Part shown: in pieces, positions 49,823 to 56,236 of the stretch
Position numbering within the stretch: position 1 is the first letter of the stretch
How the letters are laid out: each line of letters opens with the position of its first letter
Source of the DNA: Sabellastarte sp. h YS-2021
Taxonomy: Eukaryota; Annelida; Polychaeta; Sabellida; Sabellidae
Reading direction: 5' to 3'
Assembly (NCBI GenBank): GCA_964017235.1
Contig: OZ024933.1
Span: 6,947,962-7,011,961 of the forward strand
DNA length: 64,000 nt
Translations under genes and position numbers: made by a program
Notes under the pieces: generated by a model
What the model was told of the DNA's origin: nothing
Database searches by the model: none
Seen by the model: only the letters and a program-made list of their open reading frames with translations

Positions 49823-50019
49823 CGCCAGGATACTATACTCCGTCCATCTTGTAGCACTGTAATGTTGACTAATTTTTCTCCAAATTTAGCCTGACCAAAA
49901 CTTAAACCAGCACTGGCACACTCTTCTATGGAGTTGTAGCTTCTCTTGCTTGGTAAATGGTTTATATGTTCGATGACGAATGTATACTTCTCACATTTGT
50001 CCTTTGTTTGACTATCCAT
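49816..50019 (-). CDS. Small protein of unknown function (67 aa)
   Basis: The frame starts MDSQTKDKCEKYTFV and ends VSWRQ. I recognise no domain, signal peptide or membrane segment. Support for it being real comes from context: a TATA box 58-65 bp upstream (50077-50084), the same spacing as at other genes of the element, and a conserved 3' hairpin element overlapping its stop. It is the last minus-strand gene before the convergent plus-strand orphan. Confidence 0.55.
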   Translation of the reverse strand: MDSQTKDKCEKYTFVIEHINHLPSKRSYNSIEECASAGLSFGQAKFGEKLVNITVLQDGRSIVSWRQ

Positions 50020-50076
50020 TTTTTTCAGTTTTTTTATTTTATAATTTTTTTATGCTTCACCATGGGTTTTAAGCAG

Positions 50077-50084
50077 CCTTTATA
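50077..50084 (-). promoter_or_regulatory. TATA box fused to the TBP-like gene's stop codon
   Basis: TATAAAGG whose TAA is the stop codon (50080-50082) of the upstream TBP-like gene. It lies 58-65 bp ahead of the 67-residue gene. Confidence 0.7.
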
Positions 50085-50574
50085 AAATCTCCAGCTCTAA
50101 CAATGTCGGGTTCACAATATCGTCTATAACACGCTCACTCGTAATGCCAGTTATGACTACCTTACCAGTCCTATAAACTGTAAAGTGTACTCTTTTTCTT
50201 TTTATATTCAGAGCGTGATATATCTCTGGTTCGTATGTGGCCCCTGGCAGTTTCATCATTTTAAAGTAATTTACTTCATTGGTCAAATTGTAGACTGCTG
50301 AATGTGTCGCTATCTTCACTTTGTTTAATGATACAGGATAACCCATTTTAAACAGTATTCTGGCATATTTTCGGATCTGTTTCTTATTCCCATGGCAAAT
50401 CATTTTTCCAGTACTATACAACATACAACTACACCTAATTTTTTTGTGATGCCAATTAATGACATCGAATGGTTTTGTTTTGTACACAACATCTCCACTA
50501 TTTACAGCAATATGTCTCAGATCTAGTGGGCAACCTAGGTCTCCATAAATCACTGTATGAGTTATGCTCGCCAT
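50080..50574 (-). CDS. TATA-box-binding-protein (TBP) homologue encoded by the Polinton
   Basis: The 164-residue protein matches the two-repeat saddle of TBP along its length. It has LDLRHIAVNSGDVVY (residues 17-31), Y-STGKM-ICHG (53-62), IRKYARILFKMGYPV (67-81), then in the second half TYEPEIYHAL (113-122) and Y-RTGKVVITG (134-143). These align in order with TBP segments of the type SGKM, RKYARxxxKxGFP, YEPELFPGL and SGKxxxTG. At three of the four positions where cellular TBP inserts DNA-kinking Phe residues, this protein has Tyr (53, 119, 134). TBP binds the minor groove of TATA boxes and recruits TFIIB and polymerase. The natural N-terminal extension is absent and the length is close to the ~180-residue core. 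The gene has its own TATA box at 50616-50623 and sits between an LRR membrane protein and a small orphan. Similarity is by eye, not by search. Confidence 0.82.
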   Translation of the reverse strand: MASITHTVIYGDLGCPLDLRHIAVNSGDVVYKTKPFDVINWHHKKIRCSCMLYSTGKMICHGNKKQIRKYARILFKMGYPVSLNKVKIATHSAVYNLTNEVNYFKMMKLPGATYEPEIYHALNIKRKRVHFTVYRTGKVVITGITSERVIDDIVNPTLLELEIL

Positions 50575-50615
50575 GGCAGCTTGTGTCTAAATGAATGTTA
50601 ATCGTTCACTACAAG

Positions 50616-50623
50616 TCTTTATA
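50616..50623 (-). promoter_or_regulatory. TATA box of the TBP-like gene
   Basis: TATAAAGA lies 42-49 bp ahead of the ATG at 50574 and 13 bp beyond the stop of the upstream LRR gene. Confidence 0.7.
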
Positions 50624-50635
50624 ACCCATCATACT

Positions 50636-51175
50636 TCACACAGGAAAAATCGATCGTTCCTCGGCTCCATTAAAACTAGATTTTTTATTCGCTTCCTTAA
50701 TGCGTATATTTCTTTTACTTTTTATTATGCAAGCGCATGCGGAAACAAAAGTAAACCCAAAGGGGATAAATATTATAGCGTATATCAGTTTGAATAATTC
50801 TACGTGTTCTGGCATAAAATAATCTGCATCTATACCATAGTACACAGTATTGGGTATGGTATGACAATCTGTGTCCACATAGACGTTTTTATTTTCGATA
50901 CTAAAATTGCAATCTAATTTACTATTTTCCCTGAGAGTAACCCATTCTAAACTTGGCCATTCTTTTAGCGAAGGCATTTCAGTGATATTTGTCGAAAGAA
51001 TGTCCAAAAATAGCGCGTCATTTTTAACTTCATCGGAAAATGTCGGTATTTGATTAATATTCATCCCAGCACATAAAATTATGCCCAAATCCAACTGACA
51101 TAGACACACCGGAGGCGTACCACAGGGTTCGGCTAGAGCTGTACCGAGTACACATATAATGACAAAGATCAACAT
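50636..51175 (-). CDS. LRR-like type I membrane protein
   Basis: A 179-residue protein. Residues 1-15 form a signal peptide (cleavage likely after ALA). A Cys cluster (C18, C24, C26, C35) followed by INQIPTF, FLDILSTNITEMPSL and SLEWVTL (about 40-80) resembles an LRR N-terminal cap with one or two leucine-rich repeats. C89 and C104 could pair in a C-terminal cap. A hydrophobic segment at about 127-151 is the membrane anchor, followed by a short basic cytosolic tail. Such a protein would sit at the cell surface or on an envelope. A role in host binding or in mimicking an LRR receptor is an inference. The TATA box at 51210-51217 overlaps the end of the major capsid gene. Confidence 0.7.
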   Translation of the reverse strand: MLIFVIICVLGTALAEPCGTPPVCLCQLDLGIILCAGMNINQIPTFSDEVKNDALFLDILSTNITEMPSLKEWPSLEWVTLRENSKLDCNFSIENKNVYVDTDCHTIPNTVYYGIDADYFMPEHVELFKLIYAIIFIPFGFTFVSACACIIKSKRNIRIKEANKKSSFNGAEERSIFPV

Positions 51176-51205
51176 TTTGTTTTGTTATTTTTTGGTCAAA
51201 CTAGT

Positions 51206-52480
51206 CTAGCTTTTATAATCTAATATCACATTTCTACTGGCATTAATGGTTGCCATTGCCGGAAATTTTGCATATACTATTGCTGTGACATTCTCTTGCA
51301 ATGGCTTGGCAAATTTGACTTTGACCCTAACATTACCGTGTTTTTCTCTAGAATACAGATCGCCACCAGTTTGGCTTTGCAAGTTAAAAAGAAACAGACA
51401 GTACCCACTCGGAAAATCTTTCATGGAAATGATACAAGACTTTTTATATCAACCACCGAATAAGTTCAAATAGGAACTAGTATACTCCCCTTCTTGAAAA
51501 TTTGGCTGAAGGGCCTCCGACGGAGCTGACATTCCATCAATAGTAACTTCTAAGAAATTAATGTGGTAATGTTGGAAATTAAATGGGTTTTTATTGTAAT
51601 TACCATTAAAAGCTTCAGTGCTGCAGAGCGCCAATACAATAACATTTGGCACACTACCGCGATACACATCCTCAACACACCAATCATAATTGCCTTTTGA
51701 TACGCTGTAGGTTTTAATATCCGACCGCCAAAAAGGGTACAAAGCTGGTTGCGTCTTCAGGATTTCATTCTGAGCAATGAGAACTTCTGGCTTAACCTTA
51801 ACTCTACACACTTTAAGAACCGCATCCTCAATATGAAGCTTGTATTCCTTATTTCCATCAGCTGTTAACCGGAAGCAGTTTTCGTTTTGAATCATCTTTA
51901 TGCGTATCGCAACTCCATTCACAATTAGTCTGTCTTGTTGGCAAATGTCCACTCTTATACCTCCTTCTAAGGTTAGTATCTGACTTTGGTTTGTGTGTAA
52001 CATTCTGTTGTAATGGCCCAAATTGCCTCCGTTGAGTCCGGCTTCATCCATTGCACCAGCAGTATCTTTGTAAAATAATTCGCTTTGGAGTCTCGATGCG
52101 CATTCATCATCTGTACTGTTCAGTAGTACATCTATGTAAGCTTTGTAAGGGTGATTCGATCCAACGCTAGTCGTTATCAATTTCTGATTCAAAGATACAT
52201 CCATCTGGGAAAAGAGAGAGCTCAGCCCTAAATTAACTAGCGCTACTTGATCATCCTCAGTTAGATCGCTCCCATCCTTATGAGTTACTCTCACTTTAAC
52301 TTGTAGCAAAGTTTTCCGGAGGTCTGTGTAGATAGTGGCATTACTAGGTATATCAAAAGATAAAGGAGAATCTTTCTTGGGAATAACATCTGGTGCAAAA
52401 TGCACCCAATCAATGCTTTCAACTGCAGTCTCTACCAGAGGCTTCTCGAAAAGAGCTAGATTAGAACAATGCACATCCAT
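51206..52480 (-). pseudogene. Polinton major capsid protein (double jelly-roll), one nonsense codon
   Basis: The first 343 codons (52480-51449) have the features of the animal Polinton capsid family that gene catalogues label 'F54H12.2-like': IPSNATIYTDLRKTLLQVK, LGLSSLFSQMDVSLNQKL and ELFYKDTAGAMDEA. A TGA at 51449-51451 ends the frame. The same frame then remains open to the TAG at 51206, and this tail (VRVKVKFAKPLQEN, then IVYAKF) is the family's usual C-terminus. So the gene is broken by a single in-frame stop and otherwise intact. The start ATG overlaps the upstream gene's stop as TAATG. A TATA-like TATAAAAA directly follows the TGA (51441-51448) but lies too close to the next ATG to serve it. 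Alternatives to true inactivation are a sequencing error or stop readthrough. Confidence 0.88.
51210..51217 (-). promoter_or_regulatory. TATA box inside the last codons of the major capsid gene
   Basis: TATAAAAG is read as the final Tyr-Lys-Ser codons of the capsid frame, directly followed by its TAG stop (51206-51208). It lies 35-42 bp ahead of the LRR gene's ATG. Confidence 0.75.
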
Positions 52481-52758
52481 TATGAAAAAAAATCTGGTTT
52501 TCTTCCTTTCTTCAGAGCAAAGGAGGCCTTCTTTTTCTTCTGTGTAGGTTTTCTTTTACTATTTTTCCTATTCAGTTTCCTTTTAACTGTGGCCTTTTTT
52601 CTAACAGCCTTTCGCCTTTTTTGTCCAGTCCGCCTTTTTACTGCTTTTATAACTTTCACCTGGTCTTTTGCCATTTCTACAGCCTGTTCGGTAGGGGCCA
52701 CCATTTTTAGAGTATAATACTTCCTTCTCTTTGAAACCTTACCTTCGGACATGTTCAT
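52480..52758 (-). CDS. Small very basic protein, core/DNA-packaging-like
   Basis: I take the ATG at 52758, which overlaps the minor capsid stop as ATGA, giving about 92 residues. An in-frame ATG further upstream at 52833 would overlap the minor capsid gene by 79 bp. The protein is dominated by Lys/Arg clusters (KRRTGQKRRKAVRKK, RKNSKRKPTQKKKK). Its composition and its place between the two capsid genes suggest a histone/protamine-like core protein that condenses the genome in the particle. No specific family is claimed. The stop overlaps the capsid start (TAATG). Confidence 0.7.
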   Translation of the reverse strand: MNMSEGKVSKRRKYYTLKMVAPTEQAVEMAKDQVKVIKAVKRRTGQKRRKAVRKKATVKRKLNRKNSKRKPTQKKKKASFALKKGRKPDFFS

Positions 52759-53150
52759 GAAATGTTGTTTCCAGCCCGTCTCAGACATAAAGTACAGTAA
52801 AAGTCTTGAACTACTTGCTCTTTCATAAAACAATCCTTCAAGTATATTCTAATAGTGGAAAACTCTAGTTTAGCCACCTTTATAAAGTTAGGATGGGATA
52901 AAGTGTCAACTTTTGTATCTAGCCTCCTTAAAACTGGTGATAAAGCCCCAAATACATAACTTTCCTCACAAATATCGCTAAATACGTATATCGGATCCTT
53001 ACTAGAAGTTTTAATTCTATGTTCTGTCAGGGCCACCTCCCAGCATCCTTCTAATGAGACCGGTTTCGGAAGATTAATAATAAAATTATTTGGTTTATTC
53101 TGACTATTTAAATGGACAGAGTCACGCCAATTGAGATAATAGTAAGTCAT
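52755..53150 (-). CDS. Polinton minor capsid protein (penton-type single jelly-roll)
   Basis: The 131-residue protein has the family pattern: NNFIINLPKPVSLEGCWEVA near the N-terminus, then DPIYVFSDICEESYVFG, FSTIRIYLKD and FYCTLCLRR as successive strands. Minor capsid (penton) proteins occupy the vertices of the icosahedral particle. It begins three bases after the integrase stop (TGA AAG ATG), without an obvious TATA box, consistent with translation from the same mRNA. Confidence 0.82.
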   Translation of the reverse strand: MTYYYLNWRDSVHLNSQNKPNNFIINLPKPVSLEGCWEVALTEHRIKTSSKDPIYVFSDICEESYVFGALSPVLRRLDTKVDTLSHPNFIKVAKLEFSTIRIYLKDCFMKEQVVQDFYCTLCLRRAGNNIS

Positions 53151-53153
53151 CTT

Positions 53154-54269
53154 TCATATGTTTTCTATATCGCTAGCTTTGACCCAAGAATCAAACTTTT
53201 TGGGCCAGTGTAACCACCTCACGAGATATTCTTTAGGTTTGCCTTTGGGCCTTTTAGTTCTTAGAATTTTCTCAATCTTCCACAACTTGTCTTCTTTCAG
53301 GGAAACCTTTTGCAGCTCCGAGTGGTAAAAACTTCCTTTTATATCTTCGGACAGGAAGTCAACTAGTTTGTATATGGGAATACCGTCCCTCCTAGCTCTC
53401 TTACTTATCTTGAATATTTCCGAAGACCATTTTTGGTGAAATTCCTTAGTAAAGGGGTTTTTGAGGTCAGTAATTCTTACCGTGTCACCCGCTTTAAATT
53501 TAAACCTGGTAGACTTTGGCTCAGATATTTTATGAGGTTTTACATTTTTAGTCTTTGGCCAATACATGTACCACCAAAGACCTCTTTCGTTCGATTTATT
53601 AACTTCGCTTGGGGCCATACAAATTGTGCTGTGAAAACTTTGGTTGTAGCTGGAAACTAGATCTGGTAACTTTTCGATATACCTTTCTTTTTGAGTGTGA
53701 CTTAGGTAGCGGTAGATCGAGTTTTTTAGTGTTCTGATACACCTCTCAGCATAATTAGCCTTTCCTTCATTTTGAGTGACAAAATGGTGTATACCTAGAT
53801 CTTTAAACAGTTTTAAAAGCTGTCCTTTAAATTCTGAGCCTTTGTCCGAGCGGGCCAGTTTTGGCCGTCTGCCTTCAGCGAATATACTTTTGAATGCTTT
53901 TACTACTTCGGACACTGTTTTGTTCTTTAGAGGACGCACAAAAATGTATTTTGAAAATATATCAATGACTAACAGCAGATACTTTACACCGTCATTCTTT
54001 TTGGCCAATGCAGACACATCCATCAAATCAAAGTCCCACTGATCATCGATGCCATTAACTACGACCCTGTTTCTTGCAAATTTTCTACGCAAAGGTCTAT
54101 GTATACTGTAGACTTCTTGATTTTGTAGCCATTTTCGAATGCGATTTAAACTTATGTTAAACCTCCCTTCATTTTTTACTTCTTGAAATAGTTTGTTGGG
54201 TCCGGCAAAACTGGCTGGGTGGGCGGGGTCGTAATAAATGGTTGACAAGTATTCTTCCCACTCAGTCAT
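53154..54269 (-). CDS. Polinton integrase (rve fold) with C-terminal chromodomain
   Basis: The 371-residue protein has a helical N-terminal region and then the retroviral integrase catalytic core: QWDFDLMDV (catalytic Asp about residue 81), ARSDKGSEFKG (Asp 142) and KANYAERCIRT (Glu 175), a DDE triad. An SH3-like region follows (FKAGDTVRITDL). The last ~43 residues form a chromodomain (LWKIEKILRTKRP, EYLVRWLHWPKKFDSW, with the aromatic cage residues). It would insert the viral DNA into host chromosomes, the chromodomain guiding it to modified histones. The start overlaps the preceding stop as ATGA (54266-54269). Confidence 0.95.
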   Translation of the reverse strand: MTEWEEYLSTIYYDPAHPASFAGPNKLFQEVKNEGRFNISLNRIRKWLQNQEVYSIHRPLRRKFARNRVVVNGIDDQWDFDLMDVSALAKKNDGVKYLLLVIDIFSKYIFVRPLKNKTVSEVVKAFKSIFAEGRRPKLARSDKGSEFKGQLLKLFKDLGIHHFVTQNEGKANYAERCIRTLKNSIYRYLSHTQKERYIEKLPDLVSSYNQSFHSTICMAPSEVNKSNERGLWWYMYWPKTKNVKPHKISEPKSTRFKFKAGDTVRITDLKNPFTKEFHQKWSSEIFKISKRARRDGIPIYKLVDFLSEDIKGSFYHSELQKVSLKEDKLWKIEKILRTKRPKGKPKEYLVRWLHWPKKFDSWVKASDIENI

Positions 54270-54649
54270 AATTTCAACCAGTCTTTTGTTGTATTAATAG
54301 GTAAATTTGTCTTTTGCTGCTGAATTAATCCTTTAGGCGCATTGAGCTCTTTCAAGAAGTCTTGAAATATTTCATAGTCTTTTGGTGGATATTTTCCATA
54401 TTCCCTCACACTATATCGTACTAAATCGGCAATATGAGTTTCTGGGTAAATTTCACCCCGAATCACCATTTCACCTTTATCGGTCCACGAAATACTATCC
54501 TTTATATATTCCAATATCATTTTTGCCTTACTTCTAAATTTCTTTGGAATAGTCTGAATTATCATGTCATCATTTATTTGTTTTGTTTGCCCGGCATTAC
54601 AGTTTTCTGGCGTATAGGGTACCAACACCATTTTGTTTACCGAATTCAT
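54266..54649 (-). CDS. Conserved Polinton protein of unknown function (127 aa)
   Basis: The protein contains KKFRSKAKMILEYIKDS, ISWTDKGEMVIRGEIYPETH and IADLVRYSVREYG. In my recollection, a pattern of short helices around W-x-x-x-G-E-x-x-x-x-G and D-L-V recurs in small Polinton proteins next to the integrase and capsid genes. No enzymatic motif is visible. It overlaps its neighbours by 4 bp on both sides (ATGA at 54646-54649 and 54266-54269). Confidence 0.65.
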   Translation of the reverse strand: MNSVNKMVLVPYTPENCNAGQTKQINDDMIIQTIPKKFRSKAKMILEYIKDSISWTDKGEMVIRGEIYPETHIADLVRYSVREYGKYPPKDYEIFQDFLKELNAPKGLIQQQKTNLPINTTKDWLKL

Positions 54650-54942
54650 AGTCTTATTATGACTGATTTGGCGGATGAAAGCAATAACTTGATTGAATTG
54701 CTATTTCGTCCCAATTTACACCTGCTAATTCTATTGGCAACCAACTCCCTGTAAAAAACTTTGTAGCGTCTTAATTTGTTTTTCAGTGCCTTGTCCACTG
54801 GTACATTACCCTGTAACAAATTTGTTGTGACCTCTCTTAGACCCAAAACCTGTGCTTTAGACGCGTGCTGCAACAAAAACTTACGCTGTTTCTTATTGGC
54901 CTCGCTCAGAAAAAGTAGGAAATATTTACTCTTCTCAGCCAT
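54646..54942 (-). CDS. Conserved small helical Polinton protein (98 aa)
   Basis: A basic, helical protein (NKKQRKFLLQHASKAQVLGL, EVTTNLLQGNVPVDKALKNK). Small proteins of this pattern commonly accompany Polinton capsid genes; the function is not known to me. It is the first gene after the TATA box at 54971-54978 and thus heads the six-gene chain that ends with the major capsid gene. Its TGA overlaps the next ATG. Confidence 0.65.
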   Translation of the reverse strand: MAEKSKYFLLFLSEANKKQRKFLLQHASKAQVLGLREVTTNLLQGNVPVDKALKNKLRRYKVFYRELVANRISRCKLGRNSNSIKLLLSSAKSVIIRL

Positions 54943-54970
54943 TATTATTATAAGCTAGTGGAGGTTACCC

Positions 54971-54978
54971 CTTTTATA
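54971..54978 (-). promoter_or_regulatory. TATA box fused to the ATPase stop codon
   Basis: TATAAAAG whose TAA is the stop (54974-54976) of the packaging ATPase. It lies 29-36 bp ahead of the 98-residue gene and is the only clear promoter of the six-gene block 54942-51206. Confidence 0.78.
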
Positions 54979-55621
54979 AATTCTTTGGGATATACACCCA
55001 AGGATCTTCCCCTGGGAATATTCTACTTCTCATTCGATAGGTATTATCTCCGTGTGCTGTAAGATCTAAAACTAGGTATCCATAAGCTTGTTTTGTAGCA
55101 TCTTTATACGATTCGACCAATGCCATACCATTACCCGGGAAAAGTTGCTTACCAAGTGACACTATCTGTTGTCCGTCTCTCATATTTCGAAACAAAATTA
55201 AATAATGCGTATTTAGTGCAATTGTTCTGGCACACTTTCCCTGCTGAAAACAGTTGTGAGTCAAAAATAAGACGCTCAATTTTAAATGATGTGCCCCTTG
55301 GGTAAACAGTCTCTGCATTTCTACGTCTTTCACTACCGAATCCATTAAGTCGTCCAAAACTATGGCACAGTGGTTATAACCTCTACTAAAACTTTCAAGA
55401 TTATCCGGTAAACCCTTATGAAATGTGATATTAGGAATTTGGTTTTTCATTTCATTAAAAAGCTCTTGCTCAGCCCCATAGCAGTAGAGAACCTTTTCCA
55501 CTGGAGAGGAAAACATGACGTCTTTGTTTTTAAGCAAGCGAAATACAAAAGTTGTTTTCCCAGATTTTGTGGCCCCAGCAATCGTAAAAGTAGAACAAGC
55601 CTCAAAAGGTAGTGGCACCAT
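54974..55621 (-). CDS. Genome-packaging ATPase (FtsK/HerA, A32-like)
   Basis: The 215-residue protein has Walker A GATKSGKT (residues 16-23), Walker B CAIVLDDLMD (85-94), the sensor-like LFLTHN (118-123) and an arginine-finger-type LFRNMRDGQ (143-151). Proteins of this family pump the viral genome into preformed capsids and are one of the Polinton hallmark genes. It is transcribed from its own TATA box at 55649-55656. The frame is intact and the length is usual for the family. Confidence 0.93.
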   Translation of the reverse strand: MVPLPFEACSTFTIAGATKSGKTTFVFRLLKNKDVMFSSPVEKVLYCYGAEQELFNEMKNQIPNITFHKGLPDNLESFSRGYNHCAIVLDDLMDSVVKDVEMQRLFTQGAHHLKLSVLFLTHNCFQQGKCARTIALNTHYLILFRNMRDGQQIVSLGKQLFPGNGMALVESYKDATKQAYGYLVLDLTAHGDNTYRMRSRIFPGEDPWVYIPKNL

Positions 55622-55648
55622 GGTTGTAAAGACATTACTTTTTAATTG

Positions 55649-55656
55649 CTTTTATA
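55649..55656 (-). promoter_or_regulatory. TATA box of the packaging ATPase
   Basis: TATAAAAG lies 28-35 bp ahead of the ATG at 55621, implying a very short 5' leader. Confidence 0.72.
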
Positions 55657-55659
55657 AAG

Positions 55660-56146
55660 AATTCGGGTTTTCCAGTCCCCTAGAGATACCAAAGTGGGGA
55701 ATAAATTCAATTTGTTGTACATTATTTTCACATGAACTAAAAACATCCAATGCAAATGGGTAGTTTGAGATGGAAAAAAGAGTGTTCAAGTGTCATGTAG
55801 GCACTATTTTATGGAAAATATGAAAATATGAAACTATATGGCAAAAGAAAGCAGCATTGAGAAATTGTTTTGCTTTTTAAACAGATAAAATGCATATTTT
55901 AAAAAAATAATTGGTGCAGAACTAATGCATGTAGTTTTGAACATGCCCCAAGTTTAAACATTCTTCAATAACTGGTATGCATATGACAAATATGTCAGAA
56001 TAATTAGCTTTAAATATTGATGCCCAAATTATTGGTAGAATTTACTTGCCATCTGCAAAAAAAAAATATGTGTAAATTGTTACAATAAGTGTTTCTGACA
56101 ACATTGGATATCTTGGTTCTTATGTAAATAATGACAATCAAAGGAA
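55660..56146. other. Spacer between ATPase promoter and polymerase 3' end
   Basis: AT-rich, no long frame. I looked here for the missing protease and found nothing. Confidence 0.55.
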
Positions 56147-56152
56147 TTTATT
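56147..56152 (-). terminator. Polyadenylation signal of the polymerase gene
   Basis: AATAAA on the minus strand, about 85 bp beyond the polymerase stop and just after the two-hairpin element. Confidence 0.6.
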
Positions 56153-56167
56153 CACTACAATGTTATC

Positions 56168-56226
56168 CCTATATTATCCGCTCTAAAGGCGGGGGTTTCA
56201 TCGAGGGACCCACCTCTACTCATTGT
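56168..56226 (-). other. Conserved two-hairpin 3' element, copy 2
   Basis: On the minus strand: ACAATGAG, hairpin GAGG/CCTC, ATGAAACCC, hairpin CCGC/GCGG, then ATAATATAGG. It lies 11 bp after the polymerase stop. Stem bases differ from copy 1 (49765-49822) in a compensating way, while the single-stranded parts agree. Confidence 0.6.
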
Positions 56227-56236
56227 AGCTGGAAGT

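Noticed and set aside
50036-50043. A second TATA-like motif (TATAAAAT) ahead of the 67-residue gene.
   Set aside because: Only 17-24 bp from the ATG, so transcription would start inside the gene; the box at 50077 has the spacing of the other genes.
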